Source: Sycobia sp. Sy_11
Lineage: Eukaryota > Arthropoda > Insecta > Hymenoptera > Epichrysomallidae
Length of the DNA stretch: 64,000 bases
Reading direction: 5' to 3'
NCBI GenBank assembly: GCA_018907035.1
Contig: JACCIC010000039.1
Span: 322,501-386,500 of the forward strand
How positions within the stretch are numbered: position 1 is the first letter of the stretch; the number at the start of each line of letters is the position of its first letter. The notes under the pieces were generated by a model. That model made no database searches. It saw only the letters and a list, made by a program, of their open reading frames with translations, and had not been told where the DNA came from. The translations under genes and the position numbers were made by a program. Shown here in pieces: positions 48,031-60,713 of this stretch.

Positions 48031-50336
48031 TAATACGCGCTTTCCTCAAAGTCGTCGGTACGGGACTTTGCCGGCGCCGTTTGCCGAGCGTAAGCCCCGG
48101 CGACGGGGCTCGAGAGCGGGGGCGGGCGAAAAAAAAAAAGAGCGGCTCGCCTCGGCTTCCGGAATCTGGGAAAGCCCGCCCGCGGCCCGCGCGAGGGGCT
48201 CCTTTGATTTAGCGTCGGGCCGCCGTTGCGTCGTCGAAAGTCAAAGGCGAACTTGGAGCTGGCGCGAGCGCGGTCCGATCGTAGATACGGCCGAAGAACC
48301 AGCGGTCGCGCCGTTCGAGGATTGCTTGTTTTTTTATTTTTTGTTTTCTTTTTTTTTTTTGTTTTTTGTTCCGGTTAGCGAGACCGGACTAGCTCTTCGC
48401 AAAGCGTACTGTTGGCGAACTGCTCGGTAATTACGGGCGAGATTGACTTTAAGAAGGTCCGTACGAAGCCTAGCAACGAGAATGTTCGTATCAGGTATAT
48501 GCTATTTCCCTGGAATAGATTAATTATAGATGTTTTTTTATTAATTGAAATTAACATTTCTCGGCAATTTGATTTTGCATTGAATAGGAAATCGGTCTCG
48601 AACCGACGAGGCTGATTACTTCAAGTGATGCAGCAGACTATGAATATAAATTTCTATTACTATGGTATACTTATAATAAATTCTATTTTATCTCGTGACT
48701 TTTTATTCGGGTATTCTGATATTTATCGCCGATCTTTTCTCTCAATTTTTCGATTCGTTGAAAACCATTCGCATTTATTATTATGAAAACCATTCGCAAT
48801 ATACTATTTACGTATATTGACGTATCTACGTAAATAAATTATATTTTGTCACAATAACACTAAGCATTATACAATAATGAATGAATCATTGCCAAAACAC
48901 ACTTAGTTTAAAAATTACTCTTAAAAATATAATTCAGCATATACGAGCGGTCAGATCATTCTCTATAAACACATGTTCTCGTCCAGAATTTCTTTATGAA
49001 ATTTGCAAAGCGCACGCTCAATTTTCGCCAGTACTTCGGCAATAAAGAAATATTATAATTCGTCGCGGAACGTGGTCGTAAAATGCGAATTTCTACCCGC
49101 CCGCCGATAGTTTTGCCCGAGAGTCACGCGGCTCAGCATCGGTAAGACGTAAATAATACATCTGCGCAGCGTGTGCTATTTTTCTTTAACGGCAGCGAGC
49201 GTAAAATACAATTTTAAACCGCCATATTCAAGGAATAGAACGCTATTTAGTAAGTAACGTGTTTAAAATTTTATTTTACAACCGGCGGGCGTATTTTACG
49301 TTTACATGATATAAAATCAGTAAAAGAAAAGACTAAAAATTTAAAATCAATGAAAAAGTATTTCCTTCCCTAAACGTAGTGGTATAAAATTATATTGTAC
49401 GCTGAGTATTGTAAAAGGATTTTCATAATTATTTTCTTTTATTACGTTCGATATTCTGACACGAAAAATTTAGATATTAAATAATTAAGCGGCAATTGAA
49501 TGAATTTTAAATTATATTAGCGACGATAAAATTACTATTTTTATCGCTGTCGAAGCTTCTCTCACGCTGTAACCTTCGAATAAATCACAGCGATAAAGCT
49601 CGAGCCGCTCTTATTTTCACAGCCACTTCCTTCATGCAAATTGAGGATAATTTCTAATAAAACAATTTACGGACCCGGGATGCCTCGATAATCCAAAGTT
49701 TGTGTGAAACGACTGGAATTTTTAGACAAGCGCCTCGCAGCACAGACGAGATACGAATAATGAACCGCGCGCTCGTACAGGCGTCTACTGAGGGCTCGGC
49801 GCGTCTCTTTGTCGCGGGTCGATTTTCGGGCGATAATCCGCGCTGGTCGATCGCGGCATCCGTCACTGTACGCATAAAGTTTGTACTTTAGTTGTATACA
49901 ATTTTGTGGTCCGTAACGAGGGTTTACTGACGATTCTTACTTCATTGATTAACGAATTCTTAATTAAGATTCATTTCAAATCGTTACTTATGAATTTTTA
50001 GCTATAAATTTTCAGTCGTTGATTTCATATCACAATTACATATCACAATCATAAACAGTTTTTGTCAGCTTGGTACGGTGCCCTTTGCCCAAGGAGATCA
50101 TATAAATTTCTTGCTCTCACATATTGCCACGCGAACATCATATTATTTTACACACATGTTCGAATCATTTTATTCAATCATAAAGACTAAAGATTTATCG
50201 TTTTATATTATTATGTATAAATAAGTAATATGGAATCTTTGTGCATATAATTTTAACACAAGAGTATCAAGAACTTTTAACTCTTACGCACTATTTTAAT
50301 ATATCAGACTTAATAATTCTAGAAATTCAAAATCGT

Positions 50337-50341
<5 letters not shown>

Positions 50342-50387
<46 letters not shown>
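50342..50387. repeat. (TA)n microsatellite, 46 bp
   Basis: Perfect TA run in AT-rich DNA. Confidence 0.95.
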
Positions 50388-50392
<5 letters not shown>

Positions 50393-51952
50393 CTAAGTTT
50401 ACGAGCTATGTATTAAATATCTTATTTCTAAATTTTAATGATGGCAATATAGAAATATTTGAAATAAATCTAATTATAACGACAACTCGAATTTTAATGG
50501 ATTAATAAGACTTTAAATTTAGAAATTATGAACGATGAAAACTTATTATCGGATTTAATACTGATTCTTTCGTCTCATTTCGCTTTTCCTCGCAATATAA
50601 TTATTATCTATTTAACTGCATTCAACTTAACCGACTCTCCGATTGCTAATTTTCCACAAGAGCACATCGATTCTCCCGTGTAATGGCGATTAATTTTCAG
50701 CAGAATCGGCCGGAATATTTGTTCGAGGGAGTGAAGCGCCCGCGAGCCGACCCGAGCACGTGAGTGTGACGATTGCGATCTTTCGCGGGCTGCCGCCCGC
50801 TACCGTCGTGCCCGGGGCGCCGCGGCCCGCGTTCCGCGAACTGGCGCAAATTCGGCGCCGCTGCAGGCGCAAAAATCCGCGGCTGAAAAGTCGCGGCGGA
50901 CGTGCCGGCGGAATAATTACGCGGCGGCAAACGGGAGTTTGGGGCCGCGATCGATGCGCTACGCCTCGTCGGAGTTGGCACTTCCCAGCTCCGGCGCGAT
51001 GTGACCAAAAAGCAGAAAAAAAAAGGAAAAAAAAGAAAGAGAGACGAAAAATATCGCCGCCACCCATCCGAGCGAGTCTCCAGGGGACTTTTTAATAAGG
51101 AGACGAAAGCACATAATAATAATAATAATAATAATAATCGAATAATCTCGCCGCATTGGCCCCTCGAACTCATCGATCCTCGCGGATGCTCGCGCTCTCG
51201 CCGGAGCATCGACCGCGCGCACGTGTATACGGCGTCACGTGCCGCTCTCTCCCCGAACTACGTGTCGATCCATACGGTCGCGCGAATCCTTTTACCCGGG
51301 CTCTCCGCGCATTTTCTGTGCTTCCCTTCTCGCAGCCCGCCCCCCCCCCCTCGCCGCCCAAACCACCCGACCCCCGCGTTCGCCTGTCGACGAGGACGGC
51401 GTCGCGCGCGGCGGCCTCGGGATCGCTCTCGCCGCGGATTACTCGCGCCGTCCACCCCCTCGCCCTGCCCCCGGCTCACCTCCTGCGCGCGCTCGCTTTA
51501 TTAATGGCGCTACGTGCCAAAATCCACTTTCGTTGGATATTCTTGCAAAATTCGGCAGGGTGCATTAGTCGCGATGCGAGACGATTGCCTTCGCGCGTGG
51601 AAGAACGAAAAAAACTCTAAGATATTACGGTCGAGAGATCGATGTACAGGGAGTATGTATTTGCGTGGAAAAATTTTCGGAAACGGACGGCGCGGTAATT
51701 GGAAAAAAAAAAATAGTCCGAAATCAATTAACAGAGATTCGTACGTTTTGGACAGAACGACCAAGTGATAGAGAGCGGACTAAGCGGCAACGTCGAACGA
51801 TGCCATAGTTCTCTTTTTCTTTGTCGTTCGCATTTACGAATTTTATGAGTGGAAAAAACGCCGGTTTTTCGAAACGGCCAAAGAAGCCAGAGACTCTAAG
51901 TGGCTGTCGTAAAATGATCCGAAGACGTTTACATTAAGGCGAATTGACTCCG

Positions 51953-52015
51953 TGGATGAGCGGTTGAAGCATCTGGTTTTCGCATTGCTGCTTTATCGGG
52001 TCATTCTGTTTGCAA
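51953..52015 (+). other. tRNA-like sequence (tRNA-derived remnant)
   Basis: The stretch contains GAGCGGTTGAAGCATCTGG, similar to an internal A box with D arm, then TGGTTTTCGC as in tRNA-Glu-type anticodon arms, then CGGGTCATTC where a B box (GGGTTCGATTC) would be. The B box has lost its core CG and the acceptor arms do not pair, so it is at best a tRNA pseudogene or a SINE head. Confidence 0.3.
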
Positions 52016-52037
52016 AATTTTGCTCGGATCTTTGCAT

Positions 52038-52038
<1 letters not shown>

Positions 52039-52116
<78 letters not shown>
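52039..52116. repeat. Compound (CT)n-(TA)n microsatellite
   Basis: A 32-bp CT run passes directly into a 46-bp TA run. Confidence 0.95.
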
Positions 52117-52119
<3 letters not shown>

Positions 52120-53430
52120 GAATAAACAGCGAGATACATAATGCGTACCTCAACATGCAAGTCAGTGTTCTTTTTTATTTCTTTTTTCTTTCTCTGTTGT
52201 TGTTTTCCTTTGTCTCTCTCTCTCTCTCTCTCTCTCTTTCACTTTTATCATGATTTTATTTCTTTTGTTTCTTTCAGACTATTGACAGTGGAAATGTACA
52301 AGGCATCTTGTAGCGTATTATATCATAGTAACTCTCTGGTACAGTCATTTGAATATACATCAGAAACTTTTCAGCTAGCGCAGAACTAAAAATGAGGAAA
52401 ATATCCCGCATTATACGTAAAGACCTGTTATTTTTACCAAGTCAATTTTCACCGGAGTAAAAAAGTATATATTGTTTTAAATAATATTATCTTGAACGGT
52501 AAATTATTTATTAAAAATTGTTATTCAAACATTCCCTTTATTTATACGTCTATTATTCACTGTTGCCAAGCCTTATGCAAATTCGTAAAAAAATGATGAA
52601 AGTTTCAAAAATTTCATCGTCAAAAATAAAAAATTTTCGAAACGCTTTCAATTCCTCGCGGGGTTTCGCGACTTCGCTACGAGCAAAAAGGTAGGATAGA
52701 CGCGGAGAAAGTGTACAATGCTTGACTAAAATTTGCAATAACTTTACGTTTACATATAATATTCTTTGAAACAGAATTTTTTTCCACTCGGTCGGTGCAT
52801 GAGCGCAATCGACATTCCTTTAACCATACACTGTCGCTGTTGGCATAACCTAGACAAACCCTTTGTTTCAGATCTAGCGGATGATTATCGAAATACAAAT
52901 TGGAGATTATTATCGAATTGTTAAATGAACGGGCGTTTAAAGTTAAATGAATTGAATTTTAAACTTTTCCAGCGGCTCGCTTAATAAATAATAGAAAAGA
53001 TCCTAGAAATTCCGTTTTCATGTTAAAAATAAGTATTCTGATTCTTATCTACATATCTGATCAAATTATCCTTGATTATTTCGTTGAAGAAGAAACATTT
53101 GCAATTACCTACTGAAATTCGATCCATCGACGTGTGGATTTGTAAGCTAACGCTTTCTCTAGACGGTTAGCGCCTGTGTAACATAAGATGCTCGTTTAAA
53201 GAATTCGACAAATGACGATCGAACGTCTTATATGTGAACGAAGACAGGAAGATATAGCAATTTCTATATTTCTCGCATTCACTTTCACAAACATTTCATT
53301 TCAGGATCGCGTCACTCCTGAGGTAAAGGTTTAACATTGTCAGCGTGGCTGGGTTACATTAATCAGAGAATTTATTAAATTTTTTTTTCTTTTTCTTTTT
53401 TACTGTTTACATATTATAGGACTGCTGCGA
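52120..53430. other. AT-rich gene-free stretch
   Basis: Apart from the CT microsatellite at 52,213-52,238 and the tRNA-like sequence, nothing recognised. Confidence 0.4.
53112..53181 (-). other. tRNA-like or SINE-like sequence
   Basis: On the minus strand, AAAGCGTTAGCTTACAAATC is followed by CGTCGATGGATCGAATTTC, which resembles an anticodon region followed by a degenerate B box (GGTTCGAATCC). I cannot fold it into a full cloverleaf, so a decayed tRNA-derived SINE is more likely than a gene. Confidence 0.25.
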
Positions 53431-53827
53431 ACCTGATTCTTTCGAACGCGAACGAGCCAGCCTCACTGCCCCACGCGGGATGGCAAAATTTCGGTCAGAG
53501 ACATCCGGTAGAAAAATGCACGGAGCACCATCGACCGGCACGTACAAGCTAGATCGAGGCATGGGAGCCGGCTCTATCGGGCCGTCGCTATCGTTAGCCC
53601 CCCACCCCCGTGTCTCGGTGGGAGTAGGGGGCGACGCGCACTGCTTCCGTCGGGAGTCAATCGTGGACGGCTACAACGGCGAACCGAAGGCCCTCCCCCC
53701 CTCTCTCTCTCTCACTCTCTGCCCCTGGCAGGCGCGCGCGCACACAACCTCGTAAATTTCATTAGCGCGTTAATTGCGAGCTGCGACGTGGACATAACAG
53801 CCCGCGCCTCCGAAACCCGCCAGTGGC

Positions 53828-53875
53828 CGGGGGGATTGGTGGGGGGGGGGGAGGGGGGGGGGAGGATGGGAGGGA
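53828..53875 (+). repeat. G-run cluster, predicted G-quadruplex former
   Basis: Two runs of ten or more G, separated by a single A, plus flanking G3-G6 runs within 50 bp. More than four G-tracts of at least three are available on the plus strand. Confidence 0.75.
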
Positions 53876-54169
53876 GAGACAATGGGTGGAGGCGTAGAGC
53901 GCGGCGAAGAAGAGGCCGCCGCGCGCATAATAATGGCCTTACCTCCGCTCCTCCCCCTCCGCCCCTATCGCTCCGCGCGCCGCTCCCGCGGCCTACGAGG
54001 ACGGGGAGCCGGAGTCGTAAGCCGGAGGGGCTTAAGTGATGGAGCGAGCATTAATAACGATAGGGTGTATAGCGCACTTGTGTATACCCCGTATTGAAGT
54101 AAATGCTTTTCATTATGCATAGCTTCTACCGAATTAGCGAGGCGACCGACGTTTCCCTTGCTCCAGCCC

Positions 54170-54237
54170 TCTATCTTTCTCTCTCTCTCTCTCTCTCTAT
54201 CTGACACACTTTCTCTTTCCCTCTCTATTTCTCTCTC

Positions 54238-54275
<38 letters not shown>

Positions 54276-54303
54276 TCTCTCAATCTCTCTCTCAGTCTCA
54301 CTC
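54170..54303. repeat. CT-rich (polypyrimidine) tract
   Basis: About 130 bp that is almost purely C and T on the plus strand, built from interrupted (CT)n arrays; on the minus strand this is GAGA sequence. A second (CT)n lies at 54,357-54,382. Confidence 0.85.
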
Positions 54304-55232
54304 ACTCTTACCCGCGACAGTTGTACATTTCCCGTTCTGCAAGCCTTCGCACTCAATCTCTCTCTCTCTCTCTCTCTCTCTCACCGTGTCTCCTCTCTTC
54401 CCTCTCTCCTAACCCGACCATTCGCGCGGATTTCCCGGCGCCCGTGCGCCACGGGCGATTCCCGTTGTTTGCTTTCCCCGGCCATATCGCAGTTCGCTTA
54501 TATTTATCGTGTACGACCGAGGCTGCGGCGTTCTCTATACAGCGGGGCCCAGTGCCAATCTCCCTCGTCCCACCTCCCGCACCGCCGGCTCCTCGCCCCG
54601 CTCTCTCCGCGCCTGGGCGATCGCGACACGGTCTACACTTTTCCTTAACCTACGCGCCGATCGCAAGCACATATATAGATTTTTGCTCTCATTGACCCGT
54701 TGTGTGTCCGATCGATATACCTCGCTGTGCGATTCGCACTTTATACACGCGCAGACGCGCGCATACGCACGCACACACATACACACGCACACACATATAT
54801 ATAGACCACGCATGTACTGGCAAATATATCGATAAGCCCTTGCCTTGGCTAGCTGATAGGATTGGCGAAACTCCGGGCGGGCTGCTCGCGCTGATCTTTG
54901 TTTACGCGCACGAGATGGCGGAAAATTGAATGGTGAAATGGAAATTTATATACGTACGGGTCGGTTGTCGAGGACGAAGGGAGGGGGGGGGAGCGGATGC
55001 GAGGTGGCACTGTTATTACATTCATGAGGCGTGGTAATATGCGTCGGGACGAGCGCGCGCATATGTGAGCTGTGCTGAAATAAAGAAAAAGCAGCTGCGG
55101 GGGTAGGATAGAGGGGGGCCGAATGGCAGAGTTCATGTAGAGGAGCTCAGTAGTTGGTATGCGGCTGTAGTCAGCCCGCGTGCGCCCGCGTCACGGTTTT
55201 TGTTATATAGCGCCGGCAATGTATATGTATAC

Positions 55233-55273
55233 ATATATATATATATATGAAATATAAAATGAATCGAGAATGT

Positions 55274-55322
<49 letters not shown>
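55233..55322. repeat. Two neighbouring (TA)n arrays
   Basis: Runs at 55,233-55,248 and 55,277-55,322 separated by about 28 bp. Confidence 0.9.
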
Positions 55323-55327
<5 letters not shown>

Positions 55328-55598
55328 GTGTCTCCAACTTTTTCCCCTCGCTCCCGTACACGTCGCATCGTTCCGCGTTTCCATATAACCTTACTCGTCC
55401 CAGGAAGACAGTCGCTTCTCTTACGTTCCCATTTAATAAAGAAAAATTTTATGAAAAACTTGCAAATGACAAAAGGGACGGATGAGAGCAAAGGCGAAGA
55501 AAGACGGGGCAAAAAAAAGGAGGAAGAAGAGAGAAGTCGGCCTCTTTTCAATTCCGGCCTTTTTGAATTTCATTTCCTGCCAACGCGCATAGATATGT

Positions 55599-55602
<4 letters not shown>

Positions 55603-55645
<43 letters not shown>
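55603..55645. repeat. (TA)n microsatellite, 43 bp
   Basis: Perfect TA run followed by a TG-rich stretch. Confidence 0.95.
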
Positions 55646-55647
<2 letters not shown>

Positions 55648-56175
55648 TACATGGGTGTGTATATATATGTGTGCAAGTTTGTGTGTGTATGGATAGAGTA
55701 CATGAATGTAGGGTAGAGGCTACTTGTACAGCGGGTTCACAAGCACGATTCGCGCCGCGTCGCACCGCTTTGTCACAATAAAACTGATTGTCAATTTCTA
55801 TCATGGTTAAGAGCTTGCTCCGCGGCTCTCGGAATAAGAACCGTCTACGCGGCGTTGGGGAGAGGGGGGGAGAAGAGTAACACAGCCACGGAAAGGCACG
55901 GATGTGTAAAATGTCGCGAGATGCGCGCGAGATGTATCCCCGAAATTTCTGGGAACTATGGCGTTCGGTCGTTACGTCCGCCAAGTCTCTGGCCCTGCCC
56001 TTCTCGAGCCGCTGCCCGTGTCGCCCCAGCTGACGATGTATACACAGATCTCGAATTAACTCTGGCGGCCACCGAGTCTCCTTGTACGGTTAGGCCACCG
56101 AGGCGCGCGTCGCTCTCGTTTTAATTGCACAGGACGCGCAGCCTTCTGCCAGCCCACCCCCGGCGCGGGTGCAAG

Positions 56176-56178
<3 letters not shown>

Positions 56179-56224
<46 letters not shown>
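56179..56224. repeat. (TA)n microsatellite, 46 bp
   Basis: Perfect TA run between G+C-rich flanks. Confidence 0.95.
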
Positions 56225-56229
<5 letters not shown>

Positions 56230-56300
56230 TTCGTATATAACTCCCGGGCTAAGGTCTCTTGGCGGATCAAGGGACACAGTTATTCGGATATTCGCGCCGG

Positions 56301-58448
56301 ATCTCGTGAATTATTCGCAAATTCTCATATCTTTATATATGAGAATTTGTTCGAAGAACAATGTAAGCAACGGAACAAAGAGTATCGCGCACGAAATTTC
56401 ATTTTGCAACTGCGAAACAAAAAAAAAACCATCAAAAGTATCGTTTTTAATTAATGCAAGTGCAAGCGTTGAATTATCTCGCGGCTGTCTAATTAAAAAG
56501 AAAAAAGAAGTATTCATCTTTCAGGCCTTTTCAATTCGAAGTCTTTGTAATGATAAACGAGCTGGGAACAATTATAACAGTGATAAGCTACAATTTCGTT
56601 TTATTTATTGTTTTTGGTAAGAAAATTCTCGTGAAAATAATTATTTAAATAAAGCTAAAGAATTTATCGAATAAAGGGTATGAAATCTATAAGTATATAC
56701 AGTATTAATTTGCATCATTATCATTAAAATTGATAATAATTATTTTACATTCAAATCAATATTGTAAGTGATTGACCTTGGCCACTCATAAAATTCAAAT
56801 AGTTCACTCAATTATTATTAAAACTTACTTTTTTGAAAATTGAAGTTTATTTTTAAAATTCCAATAGAACGATCATGAACGGTCGTTAACCACACGATTA
56901 CAAGAAACGAAAGCAGTTCGTTCTTTCCATGCAAAAAGCCTAACGAATAAATTGCTCAGGCGAAGAAGCCTGTTTCGAGGATGTACGTACACCACCTTTT
57001 TTTTGTCCCCGTCAACTCTTACACTTTTACGGCATATTCTGACCGCAAATACAATTACGCCACTTCGTCGAATAAATAAACTAGTTCAATTGCGGGACCG
57101 CTCTCCTCCCCTATTTGACTTGTATTGTTTCGTCGTATGGAATACGACGATAAAAGTTGGAGCCCTCTAGAAACTTTTTAATACGACTTTGCTCCTAACG
57201 CGAAAATATTACAATTACCGAACGACCACGGAGAGTTTGCGCGCAATCTTATTTTTCGAACCGTGAAGTTTGTAATAAAAACGAAAAAAAAAAAAAAATA
57301 TTCAACAAAACAAAAAGCTCACGGACGTTCGAATAGCGGCAAGAGTTTACATGCTCGGATATATAGAGGACGAAGCATTCGGTTTTGAACTTTATTGCAT
57401 TTCCGCGAGTCGCTCGCGCTCGTGAACGCGCAGGCGGAGACGAAGATGTTATATGTGTATACGTATAGGTACATTGGGATACTTATACATAAGGAATTTT
57501 AGCGAAAATGGGGGTTTTAGAGTACTCGGGGGCGGGATAAAAGTATGTGCTTGATGTTAATTACTTTATAATGGACGAGTAGCGCATTGAACTCGGAAAT
57601 TGAGGTGTTCTAATCGTTCTCTTGTCTAGTCGTTGAATCGGCCCTGAAGCTCCTAGAAGGCGTGACAAGATTTAGACAATTGAATTATAAATCACGATAA
57701 TACGGAGCAAAAATGCACTTGACTAACTGATACATCCGGATTCTACATTACCGAAGGAGTTCGATACGTTGAGCAAGAAAATCGGCTGGTCTGTCGCGAT
57801 CAAGGTATACTAAAGTAAAATTGAAAATTGAACCATAGGCCGGAAGTTTTTGCGAACGAAACGGTGAATGCTTTTAATTCCATCCGTGATAGAATTCAAT
57901 TTGCAAAAGAAAATAATAATAAGAATAAGTTAAATAAGAAATACAATTTTTTTTATACATTAATGTTGTTGGAGTTAGTAATAACAGATTGAAATTAAAC
58001 TGGTATAGAAAACGTACATGGTTTGATAGGTTGATAAATTTTAATTCAGATCATCAATTCGGAAAGAAGATAGGTACGATAAAGGGGGGCCATTGACAGA
58101 GCAACAAAGTTATCGCACAAAGATTGTAGAAAAGATGGTATAAAATTGATTAAAGGGATATTCGTTAACAATACTTATCCAGTAAATTTGATAGAAAAAA
58201 CGACCGCAGAGAGAGAAAGAGAGAGAGAGAGAGATAGAGTGAGAGAGAGAAAGTAAATGAGATTTATAACAGCACTAGAGAGGAAAGTATCAAAGATAAA
58301 AATAGAAATAAAATAGTGTTTCATCATTTTACATATGTAAAAGGTTGTTAGGAAAGAAATAAAAAGTAATTTGTAAAAATATAATATTCAAATTTACTTT
58401 AATAATAATAATAATAACTTTAGTCATTTATTTCACAATTCTGAAAAT
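56301..58448. other. Gene-free stretch
   Basis: AT-rich with a moderately CpG-rich part near 57,340-57,480 and a (GA)n tract at 58,206-58,256. No coding sequence supported. Confidence 0.4.
58206..58256. repeat. Interrupted (GA)n tract
   Basis: Purine-only stretch with a few T interruptions, 190 bp left of the Penelope-like remnant. Confidence 0.85.
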
Positions 58449-58950
58449 AAGGTTATCGAATGTGTAAAATCTGGTGTAACGTATATAAAAATTGTGACAA
58501 ATATTATATCGGACAATCGGTCAGATATATTAAAACCGAGAATATACAAACATGAATCTCGTTTGGGAAGTACGAATGGTTCATTCGGTTTGAAAAGGGC
58601 ATTGATTACATTTGTTACATTCATTCGAATTTGAGAATGCAAATATTTTAGAATAAAGGAACTGAAGCATGTTAAGAAATCGTAATGTGAATTGAACATT
58701 AGTGTCCGGTAAATTAGATAATACTTATCATTCTTTTAATCCGAAATGGTGCTATAAATTTGAAGCTAAGTGTATTGAGTATTACACAAATATGCCAGAA
58801 AAATTATATTGGGGTGAGATTTGGATATATAAAGTGACATGGTCGGTTTGTCATTTAGTTTAGTCACTGAATAGGAAACCAACGCGGTTTCGAAACGTCA
58901 GATAAAGCATCAAGAAGATACGGTAAAATTAGGCGACGACGTCTGTGAGG
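58449..58950 (+). mobile_element. Penelope-like element, decayed GIY-YIG end
   Basis: The plus-strand frame from 58,449 reads VIECVKSGVTYIKNCDKYYI, continuing GQSVRYIKT. This matches the GIY-YIG nuclease core at the C-terminus of Penelope-like retroelements (a Gly-x-x-Tyr strand, then C-D-K-Y-Y-I-G-Q). A stop at 58,553 breaks it. A second piece in another frame, HLLHSFEFENANILE near 58,610-58,655, resembles the usual G-H-x-F-x-F/W-E-N-x-x-I-L-E block. Further down, CGCGGTTTCGAAACGTC near 58,885-58,901 resembles the 3' region I associate with such elements in arthropods. The reverse transcriptase part is not present. Confidence 0.6.
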
Positions 58951-59469
58951 TTGCCATTTTCTAATTTAGTACATTGATTATTTTTATTTTTATTGCTTTT
59001 ATTTTATTTGATTTTATTTTTAATTTATTTTTATTTTTATTAGGAATTTTTATTTTAGTTTCTATAGGGGTAATTATACTATAAATACATTATACTAATA
59101 TACTATAAATACATACATAAAATAAATGTAAATGCGGATAATCTGCCTATCATTATATAATTATAATTATATTAATTTGATAAAGACTGTAAGAACACTA
59201 AAAATATATGTGTTAATTTAATCCTAAGCTTTTGCTCAATAAAGAACAAAACAAAATATTCAAATATTACTCTTAATAATTTAAATGTAATTGTCATTGC
59301 CTAAAGACCTTGTTTTTTATTTAATCTCCCTTAATTTCATATGAAATTATTTACCATTACGTAATATATTTTTGTCATAAATTTCGGGTACAGTCTAAAT
59401 TTTTCAAATTACATTTGCGAAAAAAAATTATAGAAAATTAGAAAGATATTTCGATTTCCAGTTTCGAGC

Positions 59470-60440
59470 GGGCATCTAACTCTAATCGGAGACATTTATT
59501 TGTAATTTTTTTAGCTTACTCAATAATAGTGAACATTGACACAGGACCTGATCGAGATCTTGATCCGCACTATTTCATGCACAATCAGGCTTATCTATAA
59601 TATTAATTCGAGCTAAGGAAGCGGCGAGATTATAATGGTTTGCTCGGCTTCTATTAATCATTACAATATTTTCTCTGCATAGCTTACGGTTTTTGGACCA
59701 TGATTTGGCACTGTATTTGTAAAAAAATTGGAAATATTCCGTTCCTTTATATTCACTCATAGTTAAAATCTTATTCTTAGTTTTATTTACGCCATGTGAT
59801 TTAAAATTTTTCCTTAAATCAGAGTAAGGCAGACGAATGTTTACATTTCGTTCTAGTGTAGTTGGGTTTTTTGTTAATATATCGGCTTGTTCGTTGTCAC
59901 TGATACCTATCTGCCCTGGTATCCATGTAATTTTGACAGTATTATTGTTCATGTTTTTATTTTGGAACTTTAAAATACCTCTCTTTTAATTTCATATATA
60001 TACAAGTTAATATTTAAGTTTAATATTTAAATTTGTGGATTTCAACGCTCGAAGCGCACTTAAGGAATCGGAAAGAACGATTACATTATGCTTAGAGTGT
60101 GTCATAGCCACATCTAGTGCGTCATTGGTCGCTAAACATTCCACCGTAAAAATGGACGCGTCGATGGAGATACTTTTTTGAATAGAAACATAAACAACTT
60201 TTTGTTCGTTGATTTATTCCACTTCGAGTTCGATGATAAAACTCTTTGAAATATCAACAAGTGAACACAATCTACCATATGTGTAAAATTCATTTGAAAA
60301 TTCACGATATTCGTTTAAGAATATTTAGCTAATATTTTTGAATACGCGCAACTTTCCATGAGTTCCAAGACTACGAATTGTGCTAATTTTCTTAATAAAT
60401 TTTTAAATAAATTCCATTGTATTCTCAAGTAATGTTTGAC
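59470..60440 (-). mobile_element. Non-LTR retrotransposon (I/R1-like), decayed RNase H end
   Basis: Minus-strand pieces in order: SIFTVECLATNDALDVAM (RNase H Glu block, near 60,150), VIVLSDSLSALRAL (SDS Asp block, near 60,080), then ITWIPGQIGISDNEQADILT (last Asp block, near 59,930) within the frame 59,952-59,575. Downstream, DKPDCA and QDLDQVLCQCS resemble the Cys-rich end of such ORF2 proteins. Upstream to about 60,440 only fragments with stops remain. No reverse transcriptase domain is seen, so this is a 5'-truncated, mutated copy. Confidence 0.75.
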
Positions 60441-60681
60441 AACTTGAGTTACTCCTCTTGCTCATGAAGCAAAGATTTAAAAAACTATCGTTCATTTTCA
60501 ATCTGACATCATCATATTTCAGCCGAATAAGAACAACAATTGGCTTTACGAATTTCTCTTTTTACGAATGGACAGACGAGAGAAATCCGAAAAAATATCC
60601 CGACACTTTGGTGAGCCCGTGCCCGTGCGAACAATTTTCCAAAACTGTGCACTCCACGGTTGAGCTCTCGACAAAAATAAT

Positions 60682-60684
<3 letters not shown>

Positions 60685-60713
<29 letters not shown>
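60685..60713. repeat. (GA)n microsatellite
   Basis: Perfect GA run of 29 bp. Confidence 0.95.

Larger units (their letters stand above)
45121..51947. other. Gene-free stretch with CpG-rich patches
   Basis: CpG-rich patches at 45,160-45,370, 45,840-46,040, 47,740-48,340 and 50,690-51,600, otherwise AT-rich. Frames over the patches are Arg/Ala/Pro-rich on both strands and not convincing. A TATA-like TATATATAAAAG occurs at 47,416-47,427 without a recognisable gene downstream. Confidence 0.4.
53431..56300. other. CpG-rich, microsatellite-dense block
   Basis: Contains a G-run cluster at 53,828-53,875, CT-rich tracts at 54,170-54,382, a CA/CG tract near 54,745-54,800 and four (TA)n arrays between 55,233 and 56,224. 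Open frames are artefacts of the repeats (Leu-Ser or Tyr-Ile runs) or of high G+C. No gene supported. Confidence 0.45.

Noticed and set aside
50690..51620. A cluster of long frames, up to 170 residues, on both strands
   Set aside because: Same compositional effect; the translations contain Leu and Asn runs from simple repeats and no domain motif.
54158..54412. Leu/Ser-repeat protein on the plus strand
   Set aside because: It is the translation of (CT)n microsatellites.
55171..55984. Long minus-strand frames with Tyr-Ile repeats
   Set aside because: They are translations through (TA)n arrays and have no homology I recognise.
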